Below are positions 39,011-51,796 of a stretch of 64,000 bases of DNA, in pieces. Source of the DNA: Azadirachta indica (taxonomy: Eukaryota; Streptophyta; Magnoliopsida; Sapindales; Meliaceae). The DNA is taken from positions 10,611,368 through 10,675,367 of the forward strand of contig CM040453.1 in the NCBI GenBank assembly GCA_022749755.1. Reading direction: 5' to 3'. The notes below the pieces were generated by a model. It saw nothing but the letters and a program-made list of their open reading frames with translations, ran no database searches and had not been told where the DNA came from. A program made the translations under genes and the position numbers. Every line of letters starts with the position of its first letter. The first letter of the stretch is position 1.

Positions 39011-41377
39011 ACCAAAGTATGCAACTTTTTTTCTTGTAAAGTAAACATTCATTTCATTAACCAAATAAAATATTTTACAAATAAAATATTAGTTTTCATA
39101 TAAACTTCTATTGCAAACATTTAGATCAATTTAAGTGAAACATTTAGATTAATTTACGTATAAACTTCTATTGCAGATATTCAGTTATTAACATTACAAC
39201 ATATTGAAGTACAAAGAGGGAGATAAAAAGCACATCATATACCTTCACAAAGAATATATATGACTAACAATATATGCTATAATTTTAAGCTCCACTAAGA
39301 ATCTCCTTTCGGCTCTTTCAACTTTTCTTCCACCTTATTGTTGGTTCATCTAAATGACATAATAAGTTATATGTAGAGGTCTGACTTGTGAAAACTTTAA
39401 ATTCAAAAGGAAATTGCTCTATAATATATCACAACTTCCAAATTTAAGATGTAAAGAATTCAAATCTAGAAAAAAAAATTAAATACAACATATAAATATG
39501 ATAAAATTAACAAATATCGTCACAAATTTAGATATAGATAGAAAAGGAGCACCATAAATCTAGATTTTAATGAAAATTTATACACATTAAAAAAAAGGAT
39601 TAAATGTTGTGAAGATGGAAGTTAGGATGAAGATCAAAATCAAATTGTTTTCAAAATTCTATCCTTGAAATTGACGGTCAACTTAGAAGAGATATGTCAT
39701 AAAATCTTAACACTTTTATTTAAATGATAGTTATTAATACTTCAGAGTAGATATATGATGTACCTAATAAATATGCATGCGGTAATTTTTCATTAATTTG
39801 AAAAATAAAAACCTTAAATTCTCCAAAATATTGCAAAAATCATATAATTGTAAATATGTACTTAACTTTTAATGAAAGGACTGAAATATCCATTATTGTT
39901 AAGTTGCATTATTGCGAAAAATGAAAAATGAAATGGGTAATTTGCCAATTTGAATAAGCTTAAGGACCTATTACATATAAATAAAAAACATATTCTTATT
40001 TGAGAAAATATAAAAATTTGGAGACCCGGATGTTATTACATGAATTATCTTAAATAAAATACCAGAAATATACTTTTCATTTAATAATAAATTTATTGTA
40101 AGGATAAAGTTGTCATTTTGATAATAGCGTCAATTGGTGACTGCCAACTGCCACAATTTATGACCTCTTACATCATGCATCGCACATGATTAACTGACAT
40201 TCATAATCACCTACCCCTTAATACCAATAATGCCCTGCTCTCTTCCATAAACGTCCATTGCATCCTAATATTCACAATTTTTATTTTCACGGATATAAAA
40301 ATTTTGAAATTACGGATCGCACTCAAATAATAATAATAATAATAATAACAACAACAACACATTTATTATGTTATTAATTGTTTTTTTACATAAAATACAT
40401 TAACAATAAACGTGTCTAATTTATTATACAATTTTTTGAAATATTATTTATTATACATTAAGTGTCAAGCATAAAATTCTTTATTGATTTAAATTATTAA
40501 TAAATTCATAAAATTTAAATAATTAAAAAAATACCTGACAAAAAATTATTATTAAATAAAATTAATATTATATAATAAAGTTTTCAAATTTTTGGTGTTC
40601 ACAAATCTATAAATTATAAAACAAATGACAATGATATAATATTAAAGTAATGATATAATAATATTACGTCATTGTCACATTTTTTTTCGTATTATTTAAC
40701 TTTTTATCTATTTATATTATAAGAAAAATGATAATAATATAATAATATTCGATAAGTTTAGTTATCCTCGTGATTTTAAATAATTTAGAAAAAAGTCCAT
40801 TTGAATTTATTTCCAAATATACAATTAACTTTTTTTCTATTTTAAAGAAAAATACAAACATTAAGTTCCAGACTCTTATCAAAATTCAACTCAATCCTTT
40901 TTTTTCCCTTTTAAAAGATGGTGAAAGTATATTAACAAACCTTTTTATTTTAAATTAATGAGTTATCATATTAAAAAATATTGAATTACTGAAGAAATTT
41001 CGAATTAAAAATTGACAGGGGTAAAGAGTAGGGGCAAAATGGGTATTTAAAAAGGGCAGAGTTGAGCAGGAGAGAAGAGTTTGGCTCCTAAATCTAAACG
41101 TCTCTTGCAGAATTCGCCCACCAACCAAACTACTTCCTGGTTGTTGTTCTGTCCAGAACACCTAAAACCAAATTGTAAGCGTAATTTCCGTATTTATTTA
41201 TAATAAACAAATTATTCTAAAGTTCTCTTCTCTTTCAAGCCAGAAATCCCACCGAATTCTCTCTTTCTTTGCTTATAATTCAATCAAAATCCTGTTACTT
41301 ATAGCATTAGATTGAGTTGAAAGTCAACCTCTTCTTGTTGTTATTGTTATTGCAGAGATCTTTGAGTTGTTGATTCA
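39011..41377. other. Intergenic DNA and ACLA promoter/leader
   Basis: Mostly AT-rich with an (AAT)n/(AAC)n microsatellite near 40327-40360. From about 41030 composition becomes leader-like ahead of the ACLA start codon. No gene otherwise. Confidence 0.5.
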
Positions 41378-44300
41378 ATGGCTAGGAAGAAGATCAGAGA
41401 GTATGATTCTAAGAGACTTCTCAAAGAGCATTTGAAGCGTCTTGCTGGGCTTGAACTTCAGATCTGCTCTGCTCAGGTTTTCGTCTTTATCTGTTTGTGT
41501 TAGGTCGTTTTGTTCATTCGAGGTTGCGTTTTCAGTATGTTTGATTGCTTAAGTGCTCGTATCTTGTGGGTTAACATTCATCTGGGTTTTGTGTGGAATT
41601 ATCGATTTAATGATCACTGGATGGGTTAGAATTTTCTGCTTCTAAAGTTTGGAATTTTATGTTGATTTTAGCCTCATTGTGATCTGAAGTTTATCGTTTT
41701 GAAATGTTTCGACAAGTTTTTGTGTAAGACCTTTCATTTGTTTGGATGAATAGTGGATGGTTTTTCAGCTTAGGCAGTAATAAGAGTAGATATCTCTGTG
41801 TTTTGTGCTTGTGTAGCTAGACTTGGATGAAAGTTGACTTTCTTGACTGGTTGGATTAATTGGAATTGGATCCAGCATTCGAAATTGGGTTTGGGGGGAT
41901 ATTTGAGCAGTGTAATGCTATATAATCATCAGTATAGCTAAACTTTGGCTATTTTTTTAGTTTCATAACTTAAAACAAATTTAAACATCTTAGATCTAAA
42001 TGTGGTTATATGATTCAAATATTTAGTTGAAGTTCAGTGAAATTGAGTTAGATCATTATAAGTTTTAAATTATGGAAATCATAGGCTGTTAAGGGTTTGA
42101 ATTTGTTGTTTTCTTGTTTTGTTGGATAGTGTGCTTCCTTTTGTTACATGAAAGGAGGTGTGGGGAATCGAATGCTTACTGGGTTGTGAGAAAGCTTCAA
42201 TTTTCAATTATAACCACCTTTTATGGATCAGAGGGTAAAGGTTTTTGTTTTTCCTTTATATCGTGAGAATTTAAGGTTTAGATACCTAAATAAATTAAAT
42301 TGCAATGTGATCTTGAACTTTATGTCTTAATTTCTGAATATTCTGTCTTTTTGGGATGCTGATTGCTTTATGCCCCGTAATGTTACTAGGGATCTGATCT
42401 GAGTTATGGCATCTTTTACTACAATTGATCACTGAGATTGTTATCTGAGTTTACTCCATGACAGCTTTTTATTCTGTCCATAAAATAAAAGGAAGAAAAT
42501 TAGTTTTTATCCTTGTAGCAGATTTGCAGAAATAATTATGTAAGTTCTTTCTTTTAGGTGACAGAATCTACAGACTTCATTGAGTTGACCAACAAGGAAC
42601 CATGGCTTTCATCCTCAAGATTGGTTGTGAAACCCGATATGTTGTTTGGGAAGCGTGGGAAGAGTGGTTTGGTTGCATTGAATTTGGATCTAGCTCAAGT
42701 GGCTGAATTTGTGAAAGCACGCCTTGGTTCTGAGGTGATCACTGAATCAAATGAAATGGAGACTTTTCACCTTTGGCTTTTTTTTCTCCTATGATCTTAT
42801 TGTAGTGATGTGTGGATTGGATCTTTATTAGGTCGAGATGGGTGGTTGCAAGGGACCAATAACTACCTTTATTGTTGAACCATTTGTCCCTCACAACCAA
42901 GAGTACTATCTTTCAATTGTCTCTGAAAGGCTTGGCTCTACCATTAGCTTCTCAGAGTGTGGGGGTATTGAAATTGAAGAGAACTGGGACAAGGTAAGAC
43001 CATATGGTTCCAATTCTTATTTATTTTGGTTCTAGTCCTCAGTTTGACCACAGTTTTTTTTAGAATTGAAGTATTTAGCGTACAAGAAATATTTTTTGTA
43101 GGTGAAAACTATATTCCTTCCATCTGAGAAACCCATGACACTAGAGGCATGTGCTCCATTGATAGCTACACTTCCTTTGGAGGTAAGTTATACCATGCGT
43201 TGCAAAGTTATTTATCATTTTCATCGGAACTTTGGTTCGGTCATACAAGGCATATCTATGTCCTTGATGTATATACGACAATGGTATAAGATTTTTTGCC
43301 CAAAGGTTATCATTGGCATGGCTAAAGACTTTAGATGCTGTTATTCTCTCAAATCACTCAAATTCCTTGTGGCTGAGGACCTTCAGTGTTGGTATACTGT
43401 ACTGATTTGTATTCAATGATTATTTCAGGTTCGTGGAAAAATTGGTGACTTCATAATGGGTGTCTTTGCTGTATTTCAAGGTACAGAATTTTTGAAAGTT
43501 TAAATTTTCTAGTCCTATATGGAAAAGATCACATGTATAGATAAGGTTTAGAAGCTCTACATTGAAATTGAAGCTAGTTGTATTTGTATGCAGATTACTT
43601 TGAACCTTCATTATTCTGCTGGTTAGAAACCATTAAGAACAAGGATTCAGAGTTGCCCAAAGAAGAATGGATTTGTCAAATTATTTGAGGATCATAAATG
43701 TTCAAAAACTAATTTAATCATCTATAGGATCATCAATGGGTAAAAATCTAATGTAATGTTTATTTTTCTATTTAAGGCTACAGACAAAAGTGGGCTGGGG
43801 TTGCGGTTTCTCATTTTACTTTTTTGGTTCCAGAATTATTTTGTACTTGATTATTAGAACATGTTCTTAATACTAACAATATTCTCTATTAACTTTATCT
43901 AATCTTCTTTGTAGATCTTGACTTCAGTTTTATAGAAATGAATCCCTTTACACTGGTGAATGGTGAACCATACCCACTGGATATGAGGGGAGAATTGGAT
44001 GACACTGCTGCCTTTAAGAACTTTAATAAGTATGAATATATTCACTGAACATTTGTTTTTCAATACATATAGTTATATAGTTTGAAGATATTTTATTGGG
44101 TATGTATCTTATACAAATAAATTTGTACATTCAGGTGGGGTAACATTGAGTTTCCCCTGCCTTTTGGAAGAGTCCTAAGCTCTACTGAAAGTTTTATTCA
44201 TTCATTGGATGACAAGGTATGTTCACACGTTTTGTAGCTCTTTATGTATTGGACTTGGCAAAGCAAAAGTTGTCTTTATCGTACTCTTGATTTTTTATTG

Positions 44301-45231
44301 CAGACAAGTGCATCTTTGAAATTTACTGTATTGAACCCCAAGGGGCGTATATGGACAATGGTCGCTGGAGGTGGTGCTAGTGTTATATATGCTGATACTG
44401 TAAGTGTGTCAGCATAGCAATTCACTCATTTGGCTCTTTTCTAGCTATATTGCGTTCATAAATATGCTTTTTAAAATCATTTTATTGCTTTAATTATCTA
44501 GTGGTGTTAATTCAATGAGATAATTCTGTTTTGATGTGTTTAGGTTGGAGACTTGGGTTATGCATCAGAGCTTGGTAACTACGCAGAGTACAGTGGAGCT
44601 CCAAATGAAGATGAGGTTTTGCAATATGCAAGAGTTGTTCTTGATGTAAGAAATTTATAACTTTGGCTTGTTTCTGGAGCTTTGTGTTCTTTATGTCTTT
44701 AAGCAATTTTGATGTTTCTGTTGTGAAATAATATAACCTCTGCTCTTGTAGTGTGCAACAGCAGATCCTGACGGTCGTAAGAGAGCCCTTATCATCGGAG
44801 GTGGTATTGCTAACTTCACTGATGTTGCCGCAACTTTTAATGGAATTATTCGAGCTTTGAGAGAGAAGGTATCTCCTGGTTCTAAAATTTTACCAATTGA
44901 ACTTTGATTGCCGTTTCTCATCTTTTTGTTTCACCTGGTAGGAATCAAAACTAAAAGCTGCAAGAATGCACATCTATGTTCGAAGAGGCGGTCCGAACTA
45001 TCAGACTGGTCTGGCAAAGATGCGTGCTCTGGGAGAGGAACTCGGAGTACCTCTGGAGGTATGAAATTCCTCGATATTCATAAAAATTTGCTCAATTCTA
45101 TTAAGTTTTGAATAAGTTTGTTTCAGCATTCCTTTTCTCCTAAACTTTTACCTGGTTTTTAGGTTTACGGCCCAGAGGCCACGATGACTGGAATATGCAA
45201 GCAGGCAATTGACTGCATCATGTCAACATAG
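41378..45231 (+). CDS. ACLA: ATP-citrate lyase A subunit (alpha chain)
   Basis: Twelve exons: 41378-41476, 42558-42734, 42832-42993, 43102-43182, 43429-43480, 43915-44029, 44135-44216, 44304-44399, 44544-44645, 44752-44868, 44942-45058 and 45163-45231; 1269 nt, 422 aa, the normal plant ACLA length, all borders GT-AG and in phase. Start [21 protein letters not shown]; the protein has the ATP-grasp/succinyl-CoA-synthetase-like fold, with [30 protein letters not shown] and [19 protein letters not shown] as signature stretches (read in pieces), and [11 protein letters not shown]. In plants ATP-citrate lyase is a heteromer of ACLA and ACLB in the cytosol, splitting citrate to acetyl-CoA and oxaloacetate for wax, sterol, flavonoid and acetylation pathways; the phosphohistidine is in ACLB. 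Not broken. Confidence 0.97.
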
Positions 45232-46179
45232 GTTCAAAATCTGCTTTCTCCATTGCCAAAGTGTGGTGAGAAAATAAATTAATAATTAGGCTTTGTGTGG
45301 AAGGCAAGCTACCTGATTTTGTTGTAAGCTTTTGAAAACCATTTTTGTTTTTCTTAAAAAAAAAAAAAATTCCCTAATTGGAATTTTGAGACAATACTCT
45401 TCAATTCAGCATTTGAACTCTTGTAACATTGGACATCATATTTGTGAACGTGTGATCTCCTATTAATTGAAAATTTGTCTATGTTGGAAAAGAAATTCTA
45501 CTTCTCTTAATTAATTTATATGCTCTAGCTTATTGTGAATTTTGATTATTTGTTTAGATTGTGAAATTAAAATTAAAAATTTGTGTAAAACATTGACGAA
45601 TTTTAGTATAAAATACAAAAAAAAAAAAATTAAATGATCCAAAATTCTAAGTAAGAAATATTGAATTGTGATAGGTTCAAACTGACGTATAAATACTAGT
45701 TCAAAATAAAATGATAACATAAGTAAATATTTACATAACTATAATTGTGTTTTCTAAATAATTCATTAAAAATAAAAATTATCACATAACATGTCTACAA
45801 GAATGTAAAAATAAAATTTATAAATTTTCAAAAGATAAAATTATCAAATTTCCTTATTATAATAGACTATTTGACTCGAAAAACTATCGAAATAATTTGG
45901 GTTCTCAAAACTGACCTCAATCACATAGGCATTACTTACCTTGTACGTAGTAGTCTTCGTCTAAAATGTTGACAATATAGATTTGGAGCAACTATCACTT
46001 CACTCGTCCTTCTATATATATATATATATATATATACATAAAACACAATCTAACCTCACCTCAATTCAATACCTAGGTACTAATCTCCCTCTTTTCTCTA
46101 ACTTCAACCCCATAGTTCGTATACACCCTACACAAAGACAACACAAGCTGTCTCCTTCCTTTCAGCAAAGTTTCAACCA
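45232..46179. other. ACLA 3' side and 5' flank of C2 pseudogene copy 1
   Basis: ACLA 3' untranslated region first. From about 45500 the sequence is homologous to 56890-57800 (shared CATGTCTACAAGAAT and ATCAAATTTCCTTATTATAA). From about 45910 it shares the C2-gene upstream block (GTAGTAGTCTTCGTCTAAAAT). A (TA)n microsatellite lies at about 46013-46036. Confidence 0.6.
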
Positions 46180-46629
46180 ATGAATATTTCCCCGAAAACA
46201 ACGTCTATCTTGGAGATCAATCTCATTTTGGCTCGACAATTGGTTTCTGCAGCGAAGAAATCTTCCAGAATCCCACCTGGAACGACAAGTCCATTTTTTC
46301 AATCGACTCGGAGTTGTTGACACCTAATTCTTGCATCGTGTTTGAGATTTAGAAAGTGGGAAACAGGATTCTGTTCCGGAGACACAAAAGAATCGGCGTT
46401 GTTCGTGTTTTGGTCGAGTATTTGATGAAGAACGGCTGTACTACTCACAAATTCATGGGTTGTCATGTACGCAGGCCGCGGTCTGGTATTCCTCAGGGCA
46501 TACTCAACACTCAACATTGGTCTAGTGGTGATTTCTGATGGCATCTTGAAGCAGGTTCCGAAAAAGTTGCTTGGTTCGAATTCCGGAATTGACTATAGAA
46601 GCTTTGTAGGCGAAAATGGTGGCCTTTGA
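46180..46629 (+). pseudogene. C2-domain gene copy 1, broken
   Basis: Homologous from start to stop to the intact C2 gene at 51797. Lesions: about 82 bp missing after the SSRI codons, joining two CAGAAT repeats and shifting the frame; a TAG (in GAGATTTAG) where the intact copy has TAC; and an extra ACTCAAC-type duplication near 46500. The readable product stops after about 45 residues. The start MNISPKTTSILEINL also differs from the MMKTTVSILEVNL of other copies. Clear pseudogene. Confidence 0.92.
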
Positions 46630-47393
46630 TTAGTTATTTGATCATCACGTAATCATTGGAATTGTATTAATTTGGATGAGAGTATTATTCTACGTACAGG
46701 ATTGTTGGAATATTAACAATTCATTGAGATTTTATTCATCGTTTCTTTCTTGATAATTCTATGACTTCTGGACAAGTATATGCATAATTCCATGTACACA
46801 TATTCTATATTATATACGATGAATGAACGTGAACTACCGCGTGTCGTGGTGTTCCCATACTGTGTTTCCCACAGGAACTGTAGCTCTTTTTTACATGAAA
46901 ATGTACCAGGATTTTAAATTCAATGATTACATATCTTGCTTAAATTAATCGATACTGCCCAATCAGGTGCCGAAAAATGCACGCGCACGATTATTTAAAG
47001 CAGCAATAGGTAAAGAACTTCTAGTTATATCGTGCCCGCAATGTCAATACTGCATCATCAAAATATATACGTCTTATAAAATTACATGAAATAGAGAACT
47101 AGTTAGATACACAAATATTACAAATTTTATTTAATAAATTATCCCAACAATCAATTGGGATGTTGAGACCTTACAAGATATCATTGCAATGAAATAATTA
47201 AATCCATAACACATTGAATGGATACAATAATTATATATAAATAAGTTTGATTATAGGAAAATTAATTATGATCCAACACAAACAGGAAGATTAATTACTG
47301 ATAAATTATATATCAAAGCATGAAAGCAAACCGCCTTTATTCCTTAAACATGTAAGCAATAGTTTAGCCGATTGTGTAGCCTGGCAAAATTCT
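46630..47393. other. 3' flank of C2 copy 1
   Basis: Shares ATTATTCTACG.ACAG, TTCATTGA.ATTTT and ATAATTCCATGTACA with 3' flanks of the other C2 copies, to about 46850. The rest is AT-rich; the last 100 bases are probably the 3' end of the minus-strand unknown gene. Confidence 0.6.
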
Positions 47394-48143
47394 TCATTTC
47401 ATGGAGTCCCTACTCTTTCCGCCAACAAAGCTTGACATAGTTCTGAGCATTTTAATCTTAGCATGATTAATATAATCCGAGAAATGATCCTTGCCATCGT
47501 CTTCTGTTGATGCCGAAGAAGAATTATTTTTTCCATGAACACTTGACGTAGTTCTAATCATATTCCCAGCACGATCGATGTAAGCAGTGAATTTGTCTTC
47601 CGCACGTGCACTTTCCATCCTGGAAACCTGAGGTGGCTCAGCTTTGCCGTTAGTCTTGGCTCCTTGACGATCATAGCCAACTGCGTTTGTTGCAGGAGCA
47701 TTATCAGCCCCGTGCTTGTATTTCTGCTGAGCCCCCGCAGCAATCTCATCCTTATGCATGGTTGCAACTTTTTTCACTTGAACAAGTTGTGATAAAGGTT
47801 CCTTCCTTGTTGCAACACTGGAAACTTGGCCATTCTTCTGAAGTGTTGCAGATGGTACTCCTGAGTTATCGAACTTGATGGGAACAACTTCAGCTGCTTC
47901 CCTATTTTTCGGTGTTTTCTGTTGCTGGGCATGTTCTGCCGGCTTGGAATGTTTCGCAGAATCATGAGTTTCAACAACAGGAATGGAAGATTGGGGTGAA
48001 GGATTTGGGGGAGGAATGGCAGGCTTGGAATCTTGATGAGGGTGTGAGATGCGACGAATGGTTCTGAAAGGAAAGCTGGCAGTTATTGCTTTCAAGAATT
48101 TCTCGCAGGCATCAAGTGGGCAGTTGTTGCGTCTCTTTTCCAT
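47394..48143 (-). CDS. Plant-specific protein of unknown function, 249 aa
   Basis: Single-exon frame; the first ATG gives MEKRRNNCPLDACEKFLK. I do not recognise a named family. The N-terminal 30 residues look like a conserved amphipathic block (CEKFLKAITASFPFRTIRRI); the middle is low-complexity, rich in Pro, Lys, Gln and Ala, likely disordered. Two related C-terminal motifs: DKFTAYIDRAGNMIRTTSS (about residues 185-205) and DHFSDYINHAKIKMLRTMSS (about 220-240), consistent with a short repeated peptide-binding or calmodulin-like target motif, but that is a guess. A TATA-like TATAAAA lies on the minus strand at 48263-48257, about 115 bp ahead of the ATG. No signal peptide. The gene sits inside the C2 array but is unrelated to it. 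Confidence 0.75.
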   Translation of the reverse strand: MEKRRNNCPLDACEKFLKAITASFPFRTIRRISHPHQDSKPAIPPPNPSPQSSIPVVETHDSAKHSKPAEHAQQQKTPKNREAAEVVPIKFDNSGVPSATLQKNGQVSSVATRKEPLSQLVQVKKVATMHKDEIAAGAQQKYKHGADNAPATNAVGYDRQGAKTNGKAEPPQVSRMESARAEDKFTAYIDRAGNMIRTTSSVHGKNNSSSASTEDDGKDHFSDYINHAKIKMLRTMSSFVGGKSRDSMK

Positions 48144-48256
48144 TGATATCAATGAAAGGTTGAAAACGGTCGAGTAGGTATTGGGAGCTATGAATGACTA
48201 GATTGATTGATACAAAGCAAGAAAACCGCATGTTATGAGGGTGATGAGGTTGGGAT

Positions 48257-48263
48257 TTTATAC
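48257..48263 (-). promoter_or_regulatory. TATA box of the 249-aa gene
   Basis: Minus-strand TATAAAA in a plausible position ahead of the 48143 start codon. Confidence 0.5.
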
Positions 48264-48269
48264 TTGCTT

Positions 48270-49890
48270 AAGTCTAAGAAGGAGGATTAAGATAAACTAG
48301 AAGTAACTTAATTAGGTGGGCTAAAAAGATAATATTAAACAAACAGCTTGTTGTGATTCTCTGACACGATCTAAACTATGATTTGCAGAATTCTGGGGGA
48401 GACACTTTGGCCAAGATTCCTTGACAATAGCTTGCAAAAAGAAAAGAGAGAAACTTTCCCATTTTTTCAAAATGATGTGATAGTTTGGGATCATATTCCT
48501 GGCCTTTTTCGCCTGTCCTCTTTCGTCTTGAAAGTCAAGTTTCTAGCATAGAACTAGCTGTTCTACACAAAGACATTATAACAGCAGGAAGAGACGAGTA
48601 ACATAGTTGGACGACTTGTAAAAAAAGGTCAAGAAGGTATCAGATGCATTCTGAGAGTAATACACAACTTCTTCACAATTAAGAAAGAATTTTAATTTGG
48701 CTTCAAGACGTCAAGCTTGAAAAAAACAAAGAAAGAAAAAAGAAAATAAATTATATGATAAATATTTTGTGGCAAACTGTGATTGTGTGGGGGATTAGTT
48801 ATTCCTGTTAGCTCAAAACCCATTTAATTTGTTAAATAATTTTTTCTTCAACATATAATTAGGTGGAATAATTCTAATTGTGGTCTTGTTTATGAACCAT
48901 ATTAATAAATGAATATGCTGCCGAAGTGACCCACTAGATTCGAAAATTATCTAATGCTTTTGGAAAACATTGACACGTCTCAATACATATTTCGGACGCA
49001 AGAGTCGAATCTTGAATTTGAAATTTTTATATATTTCATACCAATACCTGTGGTTTTTTACTTTTTTTCGTTGGTTTCTTTTTCTGGGTTGCTGCCCCTT
49101 TCAATATAATATCCCATGTTAACATTTCCTAAATTTGTATTGAGAACTGAAAGCATCGGACCAGCTTTCTTGTCTTTTAAAATGTTGTGTTAATCCACAC
49201 ATGTTTGCGGCTATGTGCTGTAGGCTGTAGCCACTTTCGTGATCACGATAGGATAGTTTTAGATGATTAAAATAAAATATTAGGACGAAAATAATAAAAA
49301 TCGTAACTGCACTGAAAAGATAGGGCACGTTTAGACCAAATGTCTCTAACCTTCAAAATCTTTAGATCATCAGTACATTATATGCTTCTTCAATTTGCAC
49401 TTTCTCCCCTAAATTTCAATTTTTGAGAAACAAGGCAACCAAGTTCCAGAATTGACAATTCCTGAAAATAAATCTTTCTCTAAAATACAGCAACATAAAA
49501 AATACTCAAATTAAATAAAACGAGTATGAGAAATATAAGTCACCTCTTAAAATTTAGTGATGAAATAATTACCTCTCTTAATTATATAGAAAAAGGGTTT
49601 GAGTTTAGCACAAATAAGGAATTTTAGTTTTGGTAATTGTGTTGAGGTAAATTTTCTTTAAATAGGACAGATTTTGTTTCATTAACAATGGTCTCTCTAA
49701 AGATTACAATCAAAGTTCTTCGTTTTTTACACAAAAAAGAAAAGAAAATTCATTCTCTATTTTTAAATTCTACAAGGTAAACTTCTTCATCACTTTTTTG
49801 TTGAATAACTGATTGATTTGAATTCTTTGTGCTGGCACAAAATTGTTTCTTGATTTTTTTAGTATTTATTTTCAAGATTTTCTAGTTTAG
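48270..49890. other. Intergenic, no gene seen
   Basis: Promoter side of the 249-aa gene followed by AT-rich DNA without recognisable coding or repeats. Confidence 0.5.
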
Positions 49891-50660
49891 ATGCGTATGG
49901 GTATATGCATACATGTGTGATCATAAACAATTCCTTGTATATGCACTATTTTTTTAATCTCAAATTTAAAGTTTTTCTCATTATTAATTTTATATCTAAC
50001 CCTTACCGATCGAAAACCCACCAATAAGTTGTATATTGTTTTGAAATATTGAGTAATGCAAGATTTTGGATGACATGAACTGAAATTTTTGCTTTAAATA
50101 AAAAACCCAATTTAATTACTGCCCTAACTATGTATATGAATCATGCATTGGTTATTAAGACGATCTATGACAAAGGTTGCACAATCATTGGTTGGAATTG
50201 AAGAAATTGTGATGACGATGAATTGTATTTTCATTGATTGAAATACCATAGACGCAATACATATATAGACTCAAAATATTACCATTAATTAGAAGCTTAA
50301 TAAGGAATGAACAAAGAGTGCTAAAATTAAGGACAAAAATATGTTTCATAATGAAAAATGATTGAGAGAATTAAGGATTAAAATGGATAAGTTTTTATCT
50401 CTCGAGAGATTGTTTATTGATTACCAAGAATGTGACTCTATACTAATTATTCATCTTTTGATGATTAACTTGATTTTAAGCAGTTCATGTTTGACATGAA
50501 CTTTCTGTCCACTCACACTTCCATAGGAAACCGCAAATCTAATTGATAGTAGACGTAAAACTGCAGTAAATTACCCTAGAGGATGGCTAATTTAGGCCTC
50601 TCTCATTCTTCATTTTGGTAGAATACTCAGCTACATCCCATAAGAGATTATTTTGTGTAA
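49890..50660. other. Orphan 3' flank of a lost C2 gene copy
   Basis: Matches 52620-53165, the downstream flank of the intact C2 gene: CATGTGTGATCAT, CTCAAATTTAAAGTT, GAATGTGACTCT../GAATGTCACTCT, TAATTATTCATCTT, and GGCCTCTCTCATTCTT appear in the same order. No C2 coding sequence precedes it, so a copy was probably deleted here. Confidence 0.6.
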
Positions 50661-51796
50661 AAATGCTAATAGTTTTCTTGAGTGGTTTTTTTTTTTTTTA
50701 CAATTTCTAGCTGTATACTTAAATGAGACGGTAAGGCTCACTATATCCCCTTAAGCCATTGTCTTTCTTTTCTCTTTATTAAATTTTGTCTTGAGTTTTC
50801 GACATTTTAAAAAAAATATATTTATCATATATTACTTAAAAAGAGATTTGATTGTCTTTTCACTCTAAATAATAATAATGTGGAAATTAATCTTATCCTT
50901 CAAGTTTAAATTATCCTGATACTTAATTATTTAATTAATTTTTTTATTATAAAATCAACTTTTTCTGTTTATTGATAAAACCTTTGTGTGGAGGGTCACC
51001 TTTTAAGAGAATATTTACTTAAATACTTGGCCATGTTAAGTATTCATTGGAATATATTTAATTTAATTGGTTGAAAAATCCTTAATGAGGTTGAGAAATT
51101 TTTAAACCGTGATGCCTTTGCTTAATAATAGGAATTTGATTCATAGACTAAATTACATATATATATTTCTATCTATGTAGACGTGCTTAGGGATGGCAAC
51201 AAAGCTCAGGTCCGTCCTGGTCTTGGACAGCTCGGGCCGGACTAAAGCCCAATTCGCAACTTCCAAGATCGGGCGCAAGGCTAGACATTACATTTGAAGC
51301 CGGGGGCCTACAAAAACATGAGAGATAGCATTGTATTCATCCTTAAATTTTATAAAATAATATGTTAAGATATAGGTTTCTTCACTATTACAAATTAGTC
51401 CTCAATATTTGGGACTAAAACGTACAGATATGAAAATTTGTTTCTATTTATAATTAAATTAATATATAAGGATCTGTATAATATTATGCATGACCTATGA
51501 TAGTACGCAGTAGTAGTCTTCGTCTAACATTCTATCTAGGTAGATTTGAGTATTTGACGCAACTCAAGTAGTATTCTTCGTCTAAAATTCTTAACAATCC
51601 TGACTTCACTCGTCTTTCGTCTTCTAAGTAAGAATCTAACCTCACTTTAATTATTAGTTTCATGTTATTCATCAATTCAATCCCTAGCTAGTAGCTACCA
51701 AATCTCTTTCTATTTGATTTCAACCCTATCGTTCGTATACACCTACACAAACACAACACAAGCTTTCTACTTCCTTCCTTTCATCATTATCAAACA
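50661..51796 (+). promoter_or_regulatory. Duplicated upstream region of the intact C2 gene
   Basis: Matches 62760-63887, upstream of the window-edge C2 copy: GGATGGCAACAAAGC/GAATGGCAACAAAGC, CGGACTAAAGC, ACGTTAAGATATAGGTTTCTT-like, and the proximal block with TAGATTTGA..ACGCAACTC, TTCGTCTAAAAT, TTTGATTTCAACCCTAT and ACACAAGCTTTCT. Function as promoter is inferred from conservation next to the start codon. Confidence 0.6.
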
